From: Cognatazoarcus sp050303815
GTDB taxonomy: Bacteria; Pseudomonadota; Gammaproteobacteria; Burkholderiales; Rhodocyclaceae
Direction: 5' to 3'
Length of the DNA: 25,938 nucleotides
Assembly (NCBI GenBank): GCA_050303815.1
Contig: JBNLCM010000082.1
Span: 1 to 25,938 of the forward strand
How positions within the stretch are numbered: the stretch's first letter is position 1; each line of letters opens with the position of its first letter. The notes under the pieces are model-generated. The model saw nothing but the letters and a program-made list of their open reading frames with translations, had not been told where the DNA came from and did no database searches. The translations under genes and the position numbers were made by a program. This document shows, piece after piece, positions 1-8,622 of this stretch.

Positions 1-1169
1 GCCAGCGCGCCGCGCTGCACCTTCATCTTGTGGGCGGTCTGCCAGGTGCGGATGATCACCTCGCCGACCCGGCCCATGGCCTGGCTGTCGGAGCTCATCA
101 TCGAGAACGCGCCCAGATCGTGCAGAATGTCCTCGGCAGCGATGGTCTCGCGGCGGATGCGGCTTTCCGCGAACGCCACGTCCTCGGCGATGGACGGATC
201 CAGGTGGTGGCACACCATCAACATGTCGAGGTGCTCGTCGATGGTGTTCACCGTGAAGGGGCGCGTCGGGTTGGTGGAGCTGGGCAGCACGTTGGGCAGG
301 CCCGCCAGCTTGATGATGTCCGGTGCGTGGCCGCCGCCCGCCCCCTCGGTGTGGAAGGTGTGGATGCTGCGCCCCTTGAAGGCCGCCGCGGTGTGCTCGA
401 CGAAACCGGATTCGTTCAGGGTGTCCGTATGGATCGCGACCTGCACATCCATCTGCTCGGCCACCGCCAGGCAGTTGTCGATGGCCGCCGGCGTGGTGCC
501 CCAGTCTTCGTGCAGCTTGAGGCCGATGGCGCCCGCCTCGACCTGTTCGACCAGCGCGGCCGGCAGGCTCGCATTGCCCTTGCCGAGGTAGCCCAGGTTC
601 ATCGGGAAGGCATCCGCGGCCTGCAGCATCTTGCCGATGTGCCAGGGCCCGGGCGTGCAGGTGGTGGCGTAGGTGCCGGTAGCCGGCCCGGTGCCGCCGC
701 CAAGCATGGTCGTGACCCCGCTCATCAGCGCCTCTTCGATCTGCTGCGGACAGATGAAGTGGATATGACTGTCAATGCCACCGGCCGTCACGATGTTGCC
801 TTCGCCCGCGATGACCTCGGTACCCGGCCCGATCGGGATCGTCACGCCAGGCTGGATGTCCGGATTGCCCGCCTTTCCGATCGCGCTGATGCGGCCGTCC
901 TTGATGCCGATGTCAGCCTTGACGATGCCCCAGTGGTCGACGATCAACGCGTTGGTGACCACCGTGTCGGCCACCTCGGCCGATACGCGCTGGCTCTGGC
1001 CCATGCCGTCTCGGATGACCTTGCCGCCGCCGAACTTGACCTCCTCGCCGTAGATCGTGAAGTCCTTCTCCACCTCGATCCACAGCTCGGTGTCGGCCAG
1101 GCGCACCCGGTCGCCCACCGTGGGCCCGAACATCTCGGCGTAGGCACGCCGCGAGATCTTCACGCTCAT
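1..1169 (-). CDS. ureC: Urease alpha (catalytic) subunit UreC, C-terminus cut off by the window edge
   Basis: Catalytic subunit of nickel urease, which hydrolyses urea to ammonia and carbamate in the cytoplasm. About 389 N-terminal residues are in the window (the family is usually near 570); the rest lies off the left edge. Visible active-site residues are the nickel ligands in DSHIHF (H135, H137), the lysine that is carbamylated to bridge the two nickels in GLKLHEDWG (K218), H247 in AIHTDT, H273 in HTEGAGGGH, the flap region VCHHLD, and the aspartate ligand in SSDSQAMGR. The ATG at 1167-1169 begins 1 nt after the ureB stop, so the two are probably translationally coupled. No broken or missing key residue is seen. 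Accessory genes ureE, ureF and ureG are not in the window and presumably follow ureC. Confidence 0.98.
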   Translation of the reverse strand, partial: MSVKISRRAYAEMFGPTVGDRVRLADTELWIEVEKDFTIYGEEVKFGGGKVIRDGMGQSQRVSAEVADTVVTNALIVDHWGIVKADIGIKDGRISAIGKAGNPDIQPGVTIPIGPGTEVIAGEGNIVTAGGIDSHIHFICPQQIEEALMSGVTTMLGGGTGPATGTYATTCTPGPWHIGKMLQAADAFPMNLGYLGKGNASLPAALVEQVEAGAIGLKLHEDWGTTPAAIDNCLAVAEQMDVQVAIHTDTLNESGFVEHTAAAFKGRSIHTFHTEGAGGGHAPDIIKLAGLPNVLPSSTNPTRPFTVNTIDEHLDMLMVCHHLDPSIAEDVAFAESRIRRETIAAEDILHDLGAFSMMSSDSQAMGRVGEVIIRTWQTAHKMKVQRGAL

Positions 1170-1170
1170 C

Positions 1171-1476
1171 TCAAAGCCTCCCCATGACCTGCTGGTTGAA
1201 GCCGTAGACGATGCGCGCGCCATCGAGCGCCACCAGCGTCACCGTGCGGGCCTGGCCGGGCTCGAACCGCACCGCGGTGCCGGCCGGAATGTCGAGCCGG
1301 AAGCCCCTCGCCGCCGCCCGATCGAAGGACAGCCCCGGATTCGTCTCGGCAAAGTGGTAGTGCGAACCGACCTGAATCGGCCGGTCACCGGTGTTGGTCA
1401 CTTCGAGCGTCAGCGTGGCCCGCCCGGCGTTGAGTTCGATCTCGCCGTCGGCGGTGATCATTTCCCCTGGTGTCAT
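1171..1476 (-). CDS. ureB: Urease beta subunit UreB
   Basis: Small structural beta subunit of urease, 101 residues, the usual size for bacteria with three separate urease subunits. It begins MTPGEMITADGEIELNAG, the typical family start, and holds the conserved GSHYHFAETN stretch followed by FDR and GFRLDIPAGTAVRFEPG. The beta subunit packs against UreC in the (alpha beta gamma)3 enzyme. Its stop is 1 nt from the ureC start, and 16 nt separate it from ureA upstream. Same operon and same strand as the urea transporter genes. Confidence 0.97.
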   Translation of the reverse strand: MTPGEMITADGEIELNAGRATLTLEVTNTGDRPIQVGSHYHFAETNPGLSFDRAAARGFRLDIPAGTAVRFEPGQARTVTLVALDGARIVYGFNQQVMGRL

Positions 1477-1492
1477 GTCTCCCTGCGCTCCC

Positions 1493-1795
1493 TCAGACGA
1501 TGGGGTGATGAACGGTGACCAGCTTCGTCCCGTCCGGGAAGGTCGCCTCGACCTGGATCTCCGGGATCATTTCGGCCACCCCCTCCATCACCTCGTCGCG
1601 CCCCAGCAGCGTCGCCCCGTAGCTCATCAGTTCGGCCACCGACTGACCGTCGCGAGCGCCCTCGAGGATGCCCGCGGTGATGAAGGCGACGGCCTCCGGG
1701 TAGTTCAGCTTGAGGCCGCGGTTCCTGCGCCGCTCGGCCAGCAGGGCCGCCGTGAAGACCAGCAGCTTGTCCTTTTCGCGTGGGGTGAGTTCCAT
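1493..1795 (-). CDS. ureA: Urease gamma subunit UreA
   Basis: Structural gamma subunit of urease, 100 residues, full length. The N-terminus MELTPREKDKLLVFTA and the C-terminal motifs GRDEVMEGV, IQVEATFPDGTKLVTVH and HHPIV are typical of the family. It assembles with UreB and UreC into the trimeric enzyme. It lies 19 nt after ureD, in the common betaproteobacterial order ureD-ureA-ureB-ureC. Confidence 0.97.
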   Translation of the reverse strand: MELTPREKDKLLVFTAALLAERRRNRGLKLNYPEAVAFITAGILEGARDGQSVAELMSYGATLLGRDEVMEGVAEMIPEIQVEATFPDGTKLVTVHHPIV

Positions 1796-1814
1796 CCCTC
1801 TATCTCCGTCGATC

Positions 1815-2690
1815 TCAGGTGTTCCAGATGCGTGGCGTACGAGCCGGCTGATCGAGGACGGCCGGCCGCAGCACCTGCCACAGGCCGGTCAGCCAGCGGC
1901 GAGCCCCCTCGGCTCGGGGTCCCAGATAGCGGGCGACCAGCAGTCCCGGCACGCGGGTCACGGCACACTCGCCCTCGGTCGGCAGGACCTTGCGGCACGC
2001 CTCGAGCAGATTCGCCCCCTCCCGGTCGACGGCTGGCGCCGCAAGCAGGAGCGTACCGCACACCGGGTAGCCGGCGAGTCCGACCGGGGATTCGAGCAGC
2101 GCGCTGCCGCCGTCAAGGCGGCCCCGTTCCAGCCACAGGCTGCGGCCCGCCCGCCGGATACGCGTCGACAGGGTGAGCCGCCCCCGCTCGAAGCGTTCGC
2201 CCGATGCGGTCCGTCCCATGACCAGCACATCGGCCCCCAGGAACACGCCCTGGCCGGCCAGATCGACCTCGGTCACGACCTCGCCGCGTGCGCCATTGAA
2301 AATGATGGACTCCTGGGGCAGCCATTCGCAGACCCCGCCGTCGCCCACCCGGATGCGCTGTTCGAGGCGCCCGAGCGGACCGGCCGAGCGGTACCACTTG
2401 CCGGCTCCCGGCGTGGTCAGCAGAGCGTGGGCGGCGTCACCGATGTCGATGTCGAAGGCCAGCTGGTCACCCCCGGCGATGCCGGCGGGCGGATGGAGGA
2501 GGATGCCATGGCAGATCTGGCTGCCCTCGGGATAGAGCGGCTTCTGGAAAGCCAGCGGACCGACATGTCGCCGATGCGCAAGCACCGTGCGCCCTTCCCG
2601 GCGCTCGAAGCCCAGCGCCAGGTGCGCCTGCCAGGGGTCGTGACCGACGAAGTCAGCTGTCGCGAGAGGGACCGGCGCCACCAGCCCCAT
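1815..2690 (-). CDS. ureD: Urease accessory protein UreD
   Basis: Accessory protein that binds apo-urease and serves as the platform for UreF and UreG during nickel insertion. It is 291 residues, the normal length. Family-typical stretches include LYPEGSQICHGILLHPPAGIAGGD near residues 52-75, TTPGAGKWYRS, LPQESIIFNGA and the ERGRLDGG region. The ATG at 2688-2690 overlaps the urtE stop by 1 nt (TGATG), so urease expression is directly coupled to the transporter. This direct urtE-ureD junction supports one transcript for urea uptake and hydrolysis. Confidence 0.95.
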   Translation of the reverse strand: MGLVAPVPLATADFVGHDPWQAHLALGFERREGRTVLAHRRHVGPLAFQKPLYPEGSQICHGILLHPPAGIAGGDQLAFDIDIGDAAHALLTTPGAGKWYRSAGPLGRLEQRIRVGDGGVCEWLPQESIIFNGARGEVVTEVDLAGQGVFLGADVLVMGRTASGERFERGRLTLSTRIRRAGRSLWLERGRLDGGSALLESPVGLAGYPVCGTLLLAAPAVDREGANLLEACRKVLPTEGECAVTRVPGLLVARYLGPRAEGARRWLTGLWQVLRPAVLDQPARTPRIWNT

Positions 2691-3382
2691 CAGACCGCCA
2701 AGGCCTCGCGCACACCGTCTGCTTCCATCCGTTCGCCGTCGCCTCTCATGATGATCTCGCCCCGTTCCATGAGCAGGTAGTGGTCTGCCAGCGAGCGGGC
2801 GAAGTCATAGTACTGCTCGACCAGCAGGATCGCCATTTCGCCCGTCTCCGCCAGGGCTCGGATGGCACGCTCGATGTCCTTGATGATCGACGGCTGGATG
2901 CCCTCGGTCGGCTCGTCCAGGATCAGCAGCCGCGGTCCCATCGCCAGTGCCCGCCCGATGGCAAGCTGCTGCTGCTGCCCGCCGGACAGGTCGCCGCCAC
3001 GCCGGCGCATCATCTTCAGCAGGACCGGGAACATCTCGAAGATGCGGTCAGGCACCGTGCTGCTGGCCGGCCGGGTCGCGAGCCCCATCTCGAGGTTCTC
3101 GGCTACGGTCAGGCGCGGAAATATCTCGCGTCCCTGCGGCACGTAGCCGATGCCGGCGCGCACTCGGGCGTAGGACGGCGACCTCGTGATGTCCTGACCG
3201 TCGATGTGGATCGCGCCGCTCGCCGACGGCACCAGCCCCATAAGGGTTTTCAGGAGCGTGGTCTTACCCACGCCATTGCGGCCCAGCAGGGTCGTCACCT
3301 TGCCCATCGGCACCTCGAAGCTCAGGTCCCGCAGGATGTGGCTGCCGCCGTAGTACTGGTTCAGATTCTCGACTTTCAGCAT
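2690..3382 (-). CDS. urtE: Urea ABC transporter ATP-binding protein UrtE
   Basis: One of two cytoplasmic ATPases of the urea importer (LivF-like branch). It has 230 residues. Walker A is GRNGVGKT (34-41), the ABC signature is LSGGQQQQLAIGRAL, Walker B is LLILDEPTEGIQPSI, and the H-loop lies in LLVEQYYDFARSLAD. The TEGIQPSIIKDI stretch is characteristic of UrtE and distinguishes it from branched-chain amino acid LivF proteins. The start is 1 nt from the urtD stop. Function follows mainly from the operon: its neighbours are urtD and ureD. Confidence 0.96.
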   Translation of the reverse strand: MLKVENLNQYYGGSHILRDLSFEVPMGKVTTLLGRNGVGKTTLLKTLMGLVPSASGAIHIDGQDITRSPSYARVRAGIGYVPQGREIFPRLTVAENLEMGLATRPASSTVPDRIFEMFPVLLKMMRRRGGDLSGGQQQQLAIGRALAMGPRLLILDEPTEGIQPSIIKDIERAIRALAETGEMAILLVEQYYDFARSLADHYLLMERGEIIMRGDGERMEADGVREALAV

Positions 3383-3383
3383 G

Positions 3384-4217
3384 TCAGCGCCCCAGGTAAA
3401 CCTCGATCACGCGCGGATCATTCTGCACCGTGGCGAGATCGCCCTCGGCCAGCACCGATCCCTCGTGCAACACCGTCACCAGCCCGCCCAGCGCCTCGAC
3501 AAAGGCCATGTCGTGCTCGACCACCACGAGCGAATGCTTGCCGGCGAGGCTGACGAACAGCTCGGCGGTCCGCTCGGTTTCGTCGTCCGTCATGCCCGCA
3601 ACCGGCTCGTCGAGCAGGAGCAGCCGGGGATCCTGCATCAGCAGCATGCCGATCTCGAGCCACTGCTTCTGTCCGTGCGAGAGCAGGCCAGCGACCCGGT
3701 CGGCCTCATGCTCGAGCCGGATCTGACGCAGGGTATCGGCGACCCGGTCGCGCTCGTCGTCCGCCAGCGCGGCGAACAGGCTGCGCCAGACGCGCTTGTC
3801 GGTCTTCATGGCCAGCTCGAGGTTCTCGAACACCGTGTGGCTTTCGAAGATCGTCGGCTTCTGGAACTTGCGCCCGATGCCGGCATGCGCGATCTGTGGC
3901 TCGCTCATGCGGGTAAGGTCGATGGTCTGGCCGAAGAAGGCCTTGCCCACGTCCGGCCGGGTCTTGCCGGTGATGACGTCCATCATCGTCGTCTTGCCTG
4001 CGCCGTTGGGGCCGATGATGCAGCGCAGCTCGCCCGCGTCGATGGCCAGCGACAGGCTGTTGAGGGCCTTGAAACCGTCGAAGCTGACGGTGATGTCGTC
4101 CAGGTAGAGGATGACCTTGTGGGAGACGTCCAGCTCGCCCGGGCGCATGACCCGCGAGGTCGTGGCCTCCCCTTCCCAGTTCTCGCGCTCGAGGGCGTCG
4201 GTCGCGGCGGCATTCAT
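3384..4217 (-). CDS. urtD: Urea ABC transporter ATP-binding protein UrtD
   Basis: Second ATPase of the urea importer (LivG-like), 277 residues. Walker A is GPNGAGKT (69-76), the signature is LSHGQKQWLEIG, a form typical of UrtD, and Walker B is LLLLDEPVAGMTDDE. The ATG at 4215-4217 overlaps the urtC stop in an ATGA, which sets this start. The reading frame stays open far upstream through urtC, but that extension is a shadow of urtC. The first 30 residues precede the ABC fold and look unstructured. Confidence 0.96.
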   Translation of the reverse strand: MNAAATDALERENWEGEATTSRVMRPGELDVSHKVILYLDDITVSFDGFKALNSLSLAIDAGELRCIIGPNGAGKTTMMDVITGKTRPDVGKAFFGQTIDLTRMSEPQIAHAGIGRKFQKPTIFESHTVFENLELAMKTDKRVWRSLFAALADDERDRVADTLRQIRLEHEADRVAGLLSHGQKQWLEIGMLLMQDPRLLLLDEPVAGMTDDETERTAELFVSLAGKHSLVVVEHDMAFVEALGGLVTVLHEGSVLAEGDLATVQNDPRVIEVYLGR

Positions 4218-5419
4218 GCGGTGGCTCCCTTGGCGCCGCTCGGCGCATCGTCGTGTTTTCGCGCGCCAGGCTCGGCGGCAGCGGCCGGAGCCACCTCGGG
4301 TCCGGCGAAGGATTTCTCGGCGGTGCGCCCCCGCAGCTTGCGGAACAGGCCGACTACCCCCTGGGGCAGGAACAGCGTCACCCCGATGAACAGGAAGCCC
4401 AGGAAGAACAGCCAGTACTCGGGAAAGCTGACGGTGAAGAAGCTCTTCGCCAGATTGACGATGGCGGCGCCGACCACCGGGCCGATCAGCGTGCCGCGAC
4501 CACCGACGGCGACCCAGATCGCGATCTCGATCGAGTTCGCCGGACTCATCTCGGACGGATTGATGATGCCCACCTGCGGCACGTAGAGCGCACCGGCCAG
4601 GGCACACAACACGGCGGACAGGGTCCAGATGAAGAGCTTGTAGTTGAGCGGCTGGTAGCCAATGAACATCACGCGACTCTCGGCATCCCGAATCGCCGCC
4701 AGCACCCGGCCGAACTTGGAGGTGACCAGGTAGCGACCGAGGATCAGGACCCCCATCAGCAGGCCTGCCGACAGGCCGAACAGGATCACCCGCATTTCCG
4801 GCGACGTGATGTCGTGGCCGAGGATGCGCTTGAAGTCGGTAAACCCGTTGTTGCCGCCGAAGCCGGTCTCGTTGCGGAAGAAGAGGAGCATCGCCGCATA
4901 GACCAATGCCTGGGTGATGATCGAGAAATACACGCCCTTGATCCGGCTCCGGAACGCGAAGTAACCGAACACCCACGCCAGCAGGCCCGGCACCGCGACC
5001 ACGAGGACCAGGCTCCACAGGAACGAATCCGAGCCGCTCCAGTACCAGGGCAGCTCCTTCCAGTCGAGGAAGACCATGAAGTCGGGCAGGTCCGACTGGT
5101 AGCTGCCGTCGCGCCCGATCTGTCGCATCAGGTACATGCCGAAGGCGTAGCCGCCGAGGGCGAAGAACAGACCGTGGCCGAGGGACAGGATACCCGCGTA
5201 CCCCCAGATCAGGTCCATCGCCACCGCCACCACGCAGTAGCACAGGATCTTCCCCAGCAGGGTCACCACATAGCTGGAGACGTGTAGCGGATGGGACTCG
5301 GGCAGCAACAGGTGGGCCAGCGGGACACCGACCCAGGCCACCAGGGCGAAGAGCGCCAGCGCGATCCAGCCGGTGCGCGGCATGCTGGTGAAGAGTCTGA
5401 CGGTCAGGGGAGTTCTCAT
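4214..5419 (-). CDS. urtC: Urea ABC transporter permease UrtC
   Basis: Inner-membrane permease of the LivM type, 401 residues. It shows a hydrophobic N-terminal helix followed by the permease core, with WGYAGILSLGHGLFFALGGYAFG, the conserved helix of this family, near residues 72-94. Later come FGGNNGFTDF and the EAA-like loop AAIRDAESRVMFIGY that contacts the ATPases, then SPANSIEIAIWVAVGGRGTL. The soluble tail of about 40 residues after the last helix is rich in Ala, Glu and Gly and ends near the urtD overlap. It pairs with UrtB to form the urea channel. Confidence 0.95.
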   Translation of the reverse strand: MRTPLTVRLFTSMPRTGWIALALFALVAWVGVPLAHLLLPESHPLHVSSYVVTLLGKILCYCVVAVAMDLIWGYAGILSLGHGLFFALGGYAFGMYLMRQIGRDGSYQSDLPDFMVFLDWKELPWYWSGSDSFLWSLVLVVAVPGLLAWVFGYFAFRSRIKGVYFSIITQALVYAAMLLFFRNETGFGGNNGFTDFKRILGHDITSPEMRVILFGLSAGLLMGVLILGRYLVTSKFGRVLAAIRDAESRVMFIGYQPLNYKLFIWTLSAVLCALAGALYVPQVGIINPSEMSPANSIEIAIWVAVGGRGTLIGPVVGAAIVNLAKSFFTVSFPEYWLFFLGFLFIGVTLFLPQGVVGLFRKLRGRTAEKSFAGPEVAPAAAAEPGARKHDDAPSGAKGATA

Positions 5420-5452
5420 GGCGTTTCTCTGTGGGTCGCGGCCGGGATGGGC

Positions 5453-7042
5453 TCAGCTCTCGACGAAGCGGCCCTTGAGGGCGAACAGGCCCTGCGGACG
5501 CTTCTGGATGAAGATGATGATGAACACCAGCACCGCGATCTTGGCGACCACCGCGCCGGTCCAGCCCTCGAGGAACTTGGCGATCAGGCCCAGGCCCATC
5601 GCGGCCCACACGGCGCCGGCGAGCTGCCCGACCCCCCCGACGACGACGACCATGAAGGCGTCAACGATGTAGCCCTGCCCCATCGCCGGGCCGACATTCG
5701 CGATCTGGGAGAGCGCACAACCGCCCAGTCCGGCTACACCTGCCCCCAGCGCGAAGGCCATGGTGTCGACGCGTGCCGTCGGCACGCCGACACAGCCCGC
5801 CATGGCCCGGTTCTGGGTCACCGCCCGCACGAACATGCCGAGGCGCGTCTTCTGCATCAACAGCCAGATCAGCACCAGCACGAAGGCCGCGAAGCCGATG
5901 ATCGCAATCCGGTTCCAGGGCAGCACCACGTCGCCCAGCAGGACCACGCCGCCGGACATCCAGCTGGGGTTGTCCACCTGCACGTTCTGCGGCCCGAAGA
6001 TCACCCGCGCCGCCTGGATCAGGACCAGCGAAAGGCCCCAGGTGGCCAGCAAAGACTCGAGCGGACGGCCATAGAGGAAGCGGATCACCGTGCGCTCCAT
6101 CAGCACGCCGACCGCGGCAGCGACGAAGAACGAGACGGGAATGGCCGCCAGCAGGTAGTTGTCCGTCATCTCGGGCAAGTGGCTGGCGAACAGACCTTGC
6201 ACCACGTAGGTGGCGTAAGCGCCCACCATCAGCAGTTCGCCATGGGCCATGTTGATGACGCCCATCACGCCGTAGGTGATGGCCAGGCCAAGGGCCGCCA
6301 GCAGCAGGATCGACCCCAGCGACAGGCCGGTGAAGAGCGTCCCGGTGGCCTGGGCGACGGCCAGGCGGCGCTCGATCGAAGCCAGTGAGGCCTTGACCGC
6401 GGCCCGGACCGAGTCATCGGACTCGACGCCGGACTCGAGACGCGCGCGCAGCAGATTGGTCACCGCGGGATCGGCCGACGCCGACAGGGCCTCGGCCGCC
6501 TTCAGGCGCGTGATGGGCTCATCGGACGCCAGCTGGACCCGCGCCGCAGCCAGTTGCAGGACCTTGAGCACGTCAGGGTCGGCTTCGCGGGCGATGGCCT
6601 TCTCCAGCAGCGGGAGCTTCGAGGCGTCCCCCCGCTCGCGCAGCACGCGGGCCGAGGCGAGCCGCGTGTTGCGGTCCGGCGAGAACAGCTCCATGGCCGA
6701 GTTCGCCGCTTCGATGGCGGTGCGCAGGCGGTTGTTCACCATCACCGCATCCATGCCATCCGGATAGTCCGTCAAGACCTCGCCATTGGCGGCGTCGAGG
6801 ACGTTCTCCCCGTCGAAGATCAGGACCTTGTCGCCGGCGACCATCAGGCTTTCGCTGGCCAGTGCATCGAGCACCCGGCGGGCGTCTGCATCGCCGATCT
6901 CGCCGAGGGTCGCGATCGCCTCCAGCTTGGCCCCGAAGTCGTCGTCCACGAAACCCTGCAGCACGGCGGGATCGAGCGCGGCGCGGGCCGGGCCGGCAAG
7001 CGCCAGGAAGACGAACATCAGGGGAAGGAGGAGGCGTCGCAT
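5453..7042 (-). CDS. urtB: Urea ABC transporter permease UrtB with long N-terminal periplasmic-type extension
   Basis: LivH-type permease, 529 residues from the ATG at 7040-7042. It begins with a signal-peptide-like stretch (about residues 1-21, ending GPARA). A helical, repeat-like soluble region follows (about 25-230, with repeated EAIATLGEIGDADAR-type helices reminiscent of HEAT repeats). The permease core starts near residue 235, including TYGVMGVINMAHGELLMVGAYAT and the loop VTQNRAMAGCVGV. This long extension is normal for UrtB and separates it from branched-chain amino acid permeases. An in-frame GTG at 7069 was set aside because the ATG gives a cleaner signal peptide. A 33 nt gap separates it from urtC. 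Confidence 0.94.
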   Translation of the reverse strand: MRRLLLPLMFVFLALAGPARAALDPAVLQGFVDDDFGAKLEAIATLGEIGDADARRVLDALASESLMVAGDKVLIFDGENVLDAANGEVLTDYPDGMDAVMVNNRLRTAIEAANSAMELFSPDRNTRLASARVLRERGDASKLPLLEKAIAREADPDVLKVLQLAAARVQLASDEPITRLKAAEALSASADPAVTNLLRARLESGVESDDSVRAAVKASLASIERRLAVAQATGTLFTGLSLGSILLLAALGLAITYGVMGVINMAHGELLMVGAYATYVVQGLFASHLPEMTDNYLLAAIPVSFFVAAAVGVLMERTVIRFLYGRPLESLLATWGLSLVLIQAARVIFGPQNVQVDNPSWMSGGVVLLGDVVLPWNRIAIIGFAAFVLVLIWLLMQKTRLGMFVRAVTQNRAMAGCVGVPTARVDTMAFALGAGVAGLGGCALSQIANVGPAMGQGYIVDAFMVVVVGGVGQLAGAVWAAMGLGLIAKFLEGWTGAVVAKIAVLVFIIIFIQKRPQGLFALKGRFVES

Positions 7043-7082
7043 GAATTCGATTCCAGAACGGAGCCTCACGGCCCCAGAAGCA

Positions 7083-7110
7083 GACGGGGCCGGCCGAAGC
7101 CGGCCCCGTC
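7083..7110 (-). terminator. Stable intercistronic hairpin between urtA and urtB (UUCG loop)
   Basis: Two perfect 12-nt arms (7083-7094 and 7099-7110) enclose four bases. On the minus-strand transcript the loop reads UUCG closed by a C-G pair, one of the most stable tetraloops. No T-run follows, so it is not a classic intrinsic terminator. It sits 27 nt after the urtA stop and 40 nt before the urtB start. I infer partial termination or 3' end protection of urtA mRNA, which would let the binding protein be made in excess over the membrane components. Confidence 0.7.
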
Positions 7111-7137
7111 GGTCAGGACGTCGGGTCGATCAGGTGC

Positions 7138-8394
7138 TCAGATGCCCTGCTTCGATTCGTTGCCGGGGATGAACGGGCTCCACGGCTGGGCGCGGATCGG
7201 CTCCTTCGTCTTCCAGACCACCGAGAATTGGCCATCGGCACGGACTTCGCCGATCAGCACCGGCTTATGCAGGTGGTGGTTGGTCTTGTCCATGGTCAGC
7301 GTGAAGCCGGACGGCGCCTTGACGGTCTGCCCCCCCAGGGCCCCGATGACGGCATCCACGTCGGTGGTCTTGGCCTGCTCGACCGCCTGCTTCCACATGT
7401 GGATGCCGACGTAGGTCGCCTCCATCGGGTCGTTGGTGACGACCGTGTCCGCGTTCGGCACGCCATTGGCCTTGGCCCACGCCTGGTACTTCTTGATGAA
7501 GGCCGCGTTGGCCGGGTTCTTCACGCTCATGAAGTAGTTCCAGGCGGCCAGGTGGCCGACCAGGGGCTTGGTATCGACGCCGCGCAGTTCTTCCTCGCCC
7601 ACCGAGAAGGCCACCACCGGCACATCGGTCGCCTTCAGGCCCTGGTTGCCCAGTTCCTTGTAGAACGGCACGTTGGAGTCACCGTTGATGGTCGACACCA
7701 CCGCGGTCTTCTTGCCGGCCGATGCGAACTTCTTGATGTTGGCGATGATGGTCTGGTAGTCGGAGTGCCCGAACGGCGTGTACTCCTCCATGATGTCCTC
7801 GTCCTTCACACCCTTGGAATGCAGGAAGGCACGCAGGATCTTGTTGGTGGTGCGCGGATAGACATAGTCGGTGCCCAGCAGCACCCAGCGCTTGGCGGAG
7901 CCGCCCTCCTCGCTCATCAGGTACTCGACCGCCGGGATGGCCTGCTGGTTGGGCGCGGCGCCGGTGTAGAAGACGTTCTTCTCGAGTTCCTCACCCTCGT
8001 ACTGGACCGGGTAGAAGAGCAGGCCGTTGAGTTCCTTGAACACCGGATTGACCGACTTGCGGGACACCGAGGTCCAGCAGCCGAAGACGACGGCGACCTT
8101 GTCCTGCGTCAGCAACTGCCGAGACTTTTCGGCGAACAGTGGCCAGTTCGAGGCCGGGTCGACGACGACCGGCTCGAGTTGCTTGCCCATCACGCCACCG
8201 TTGGCATTGATCTCCTCGATGGTCATCAGGGCGACGTTCTTCAGGGCCGTCTCGGAAATCGCCATCGTGCCGGACAGCGAGTGCAGGATGCCCACCTTGA
8301 TGGTGTCGGCAGCCGATGCGCCGAGCGGCGCGCCGATTGCAGCAATCGATGCGGACAGGGTCAGGGCCTTCAGGAAGCTACGGCGGGTGTTCAT
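7138..8394 (-). CDS. urtA: Urea ABC transporter substrate-binding protein UrtA
   Basis: Periplasmic urea-binding protein, 418 residues. The N-terminus carries a twin-arginine-like signal (TRRSFLK followed by a hydrophobic stretch, predicted cleavage after ASA near residue 28), so Tat export is possible. The mature part starts DTIKVGILHSLSGTMAISE, the typical type I periplasmic binding fold of this family, with KNVALMTIEEINANGGVMG and the region SRKSVNPVFKELNGLLFYPVQYEGEE typical of UrtA and amide-binding FmdD proteins. A good ribosome-binding site (GAGGAG, 8 nt before the ATG) precedes it. It is the promoter-proximal gene of the operon. Confidence 0.96.
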   Translation of the reverse strand: MNTRRSFLKALTLSASIAAIGAPLGASAADTIKVGILHSLSGTMAISETALKNVALMTIEEINANGGVMGKQLEPVVVDPASNWPLFAEKSRQLLTQDKVAVVFGCWTSVSRKSVNPVFKELNGLLFYPVQYEGEELEKNVFYTGAAPNQQAIPAVEYLMSEEGGSAKRWVLLGTDYVYPRTTNKILRAFLHSKGVKDEDIMEEYTPFGHSDYQTIIANIKKFASAGKKTAVVSTINGDSNVPFYKELGNQGLKATDVPVVAFSVGEEELRGVDTKPLVGHLAAWNYFMSVKNPANAAFIKKYQAWAKANGVPNADTVVTNDPMEATYVGIHMWKQAVEQAKTTDVDAVIGALGGQTVKAPSGFTLTMDKTNHHLHKPVLIGEVRADGQFSVVWKTKEPIRAQPWSPFIPGNESKQGI

Positions 8395-8467
8395 CTATCT
8401 CACTCCTCGGGGTTTGATCGTGGGTCAGGAGCCGGTCGGTCCGGCGCTGTTGCACTGCACGACCCCG

Positions 8468-8520
8468 AGGTTAGGCGAGCGGCGGATACGCACCTATACG
8501 CAACCTTGCGTATAGGTGCG
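8468..8520 (-). promoter_or_regulatory. Perfect 32-nt palindrome and candidate urtA promoter
   Basis: Two perfect 15-nt arms (8489-8503, CGCACCTATACGCAA, and its complement at 8506-8520) are separated by CC. They lie about 100 bp upstream of urtA and about 100 bp upstream of the divergent VWA gene. A TAACCT hexamer on the minus strand (8473-8468) could be a -10; the start would then be near 8461 and the palindrome would be centred about 43 bp upstream, where an activator dimer commonly binds next to RNA polymerase. The palindrome is seen directly; the regulator and promoter are inference. A smaller hairpin (8518-8532, GCGGGA/TCCCGC) abuts it. Confidence 0.5.
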
Positions 8521-8622
8521 GGAGCATCCCGCCGCGCGCTTACATTTTCTTTCAGCGGGATTTCACCCCCACGGCCGTCGGCGTTCGTTTCATCCGTACC
8601 GACCACCTACCCGGAGCCCGCC

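Noticed and set aside
4218..5609. Extension of UrtD to a 741-residue protein
   Set aside because: It is the open shadow frame of urtC in GC-rich DNA; the ATGA overlap at 4214-4217 and the UrtD family length set the start.
7043..7069. GTG at 7069 as the start of UrtB
   Set aside because: No ribosome-binding site, and the added residues come before a clear signal peptide that begins at the ATG at 7042.
8395..8500. Sigma54 promoter upstream of urtA
   Set aside because: No TGGCAC-N5-TTGCA-like sequence was found on the minus strand in this interval.
7228..8622. Upstream extension of the VWA lipoprotein frame to a 1069-residue protein
   Set aside because: The extension runs antisense through urtA and beyond its promoter region; the ATG at 8623 with GGAG upstream and a lipoprotein signal is the real start.
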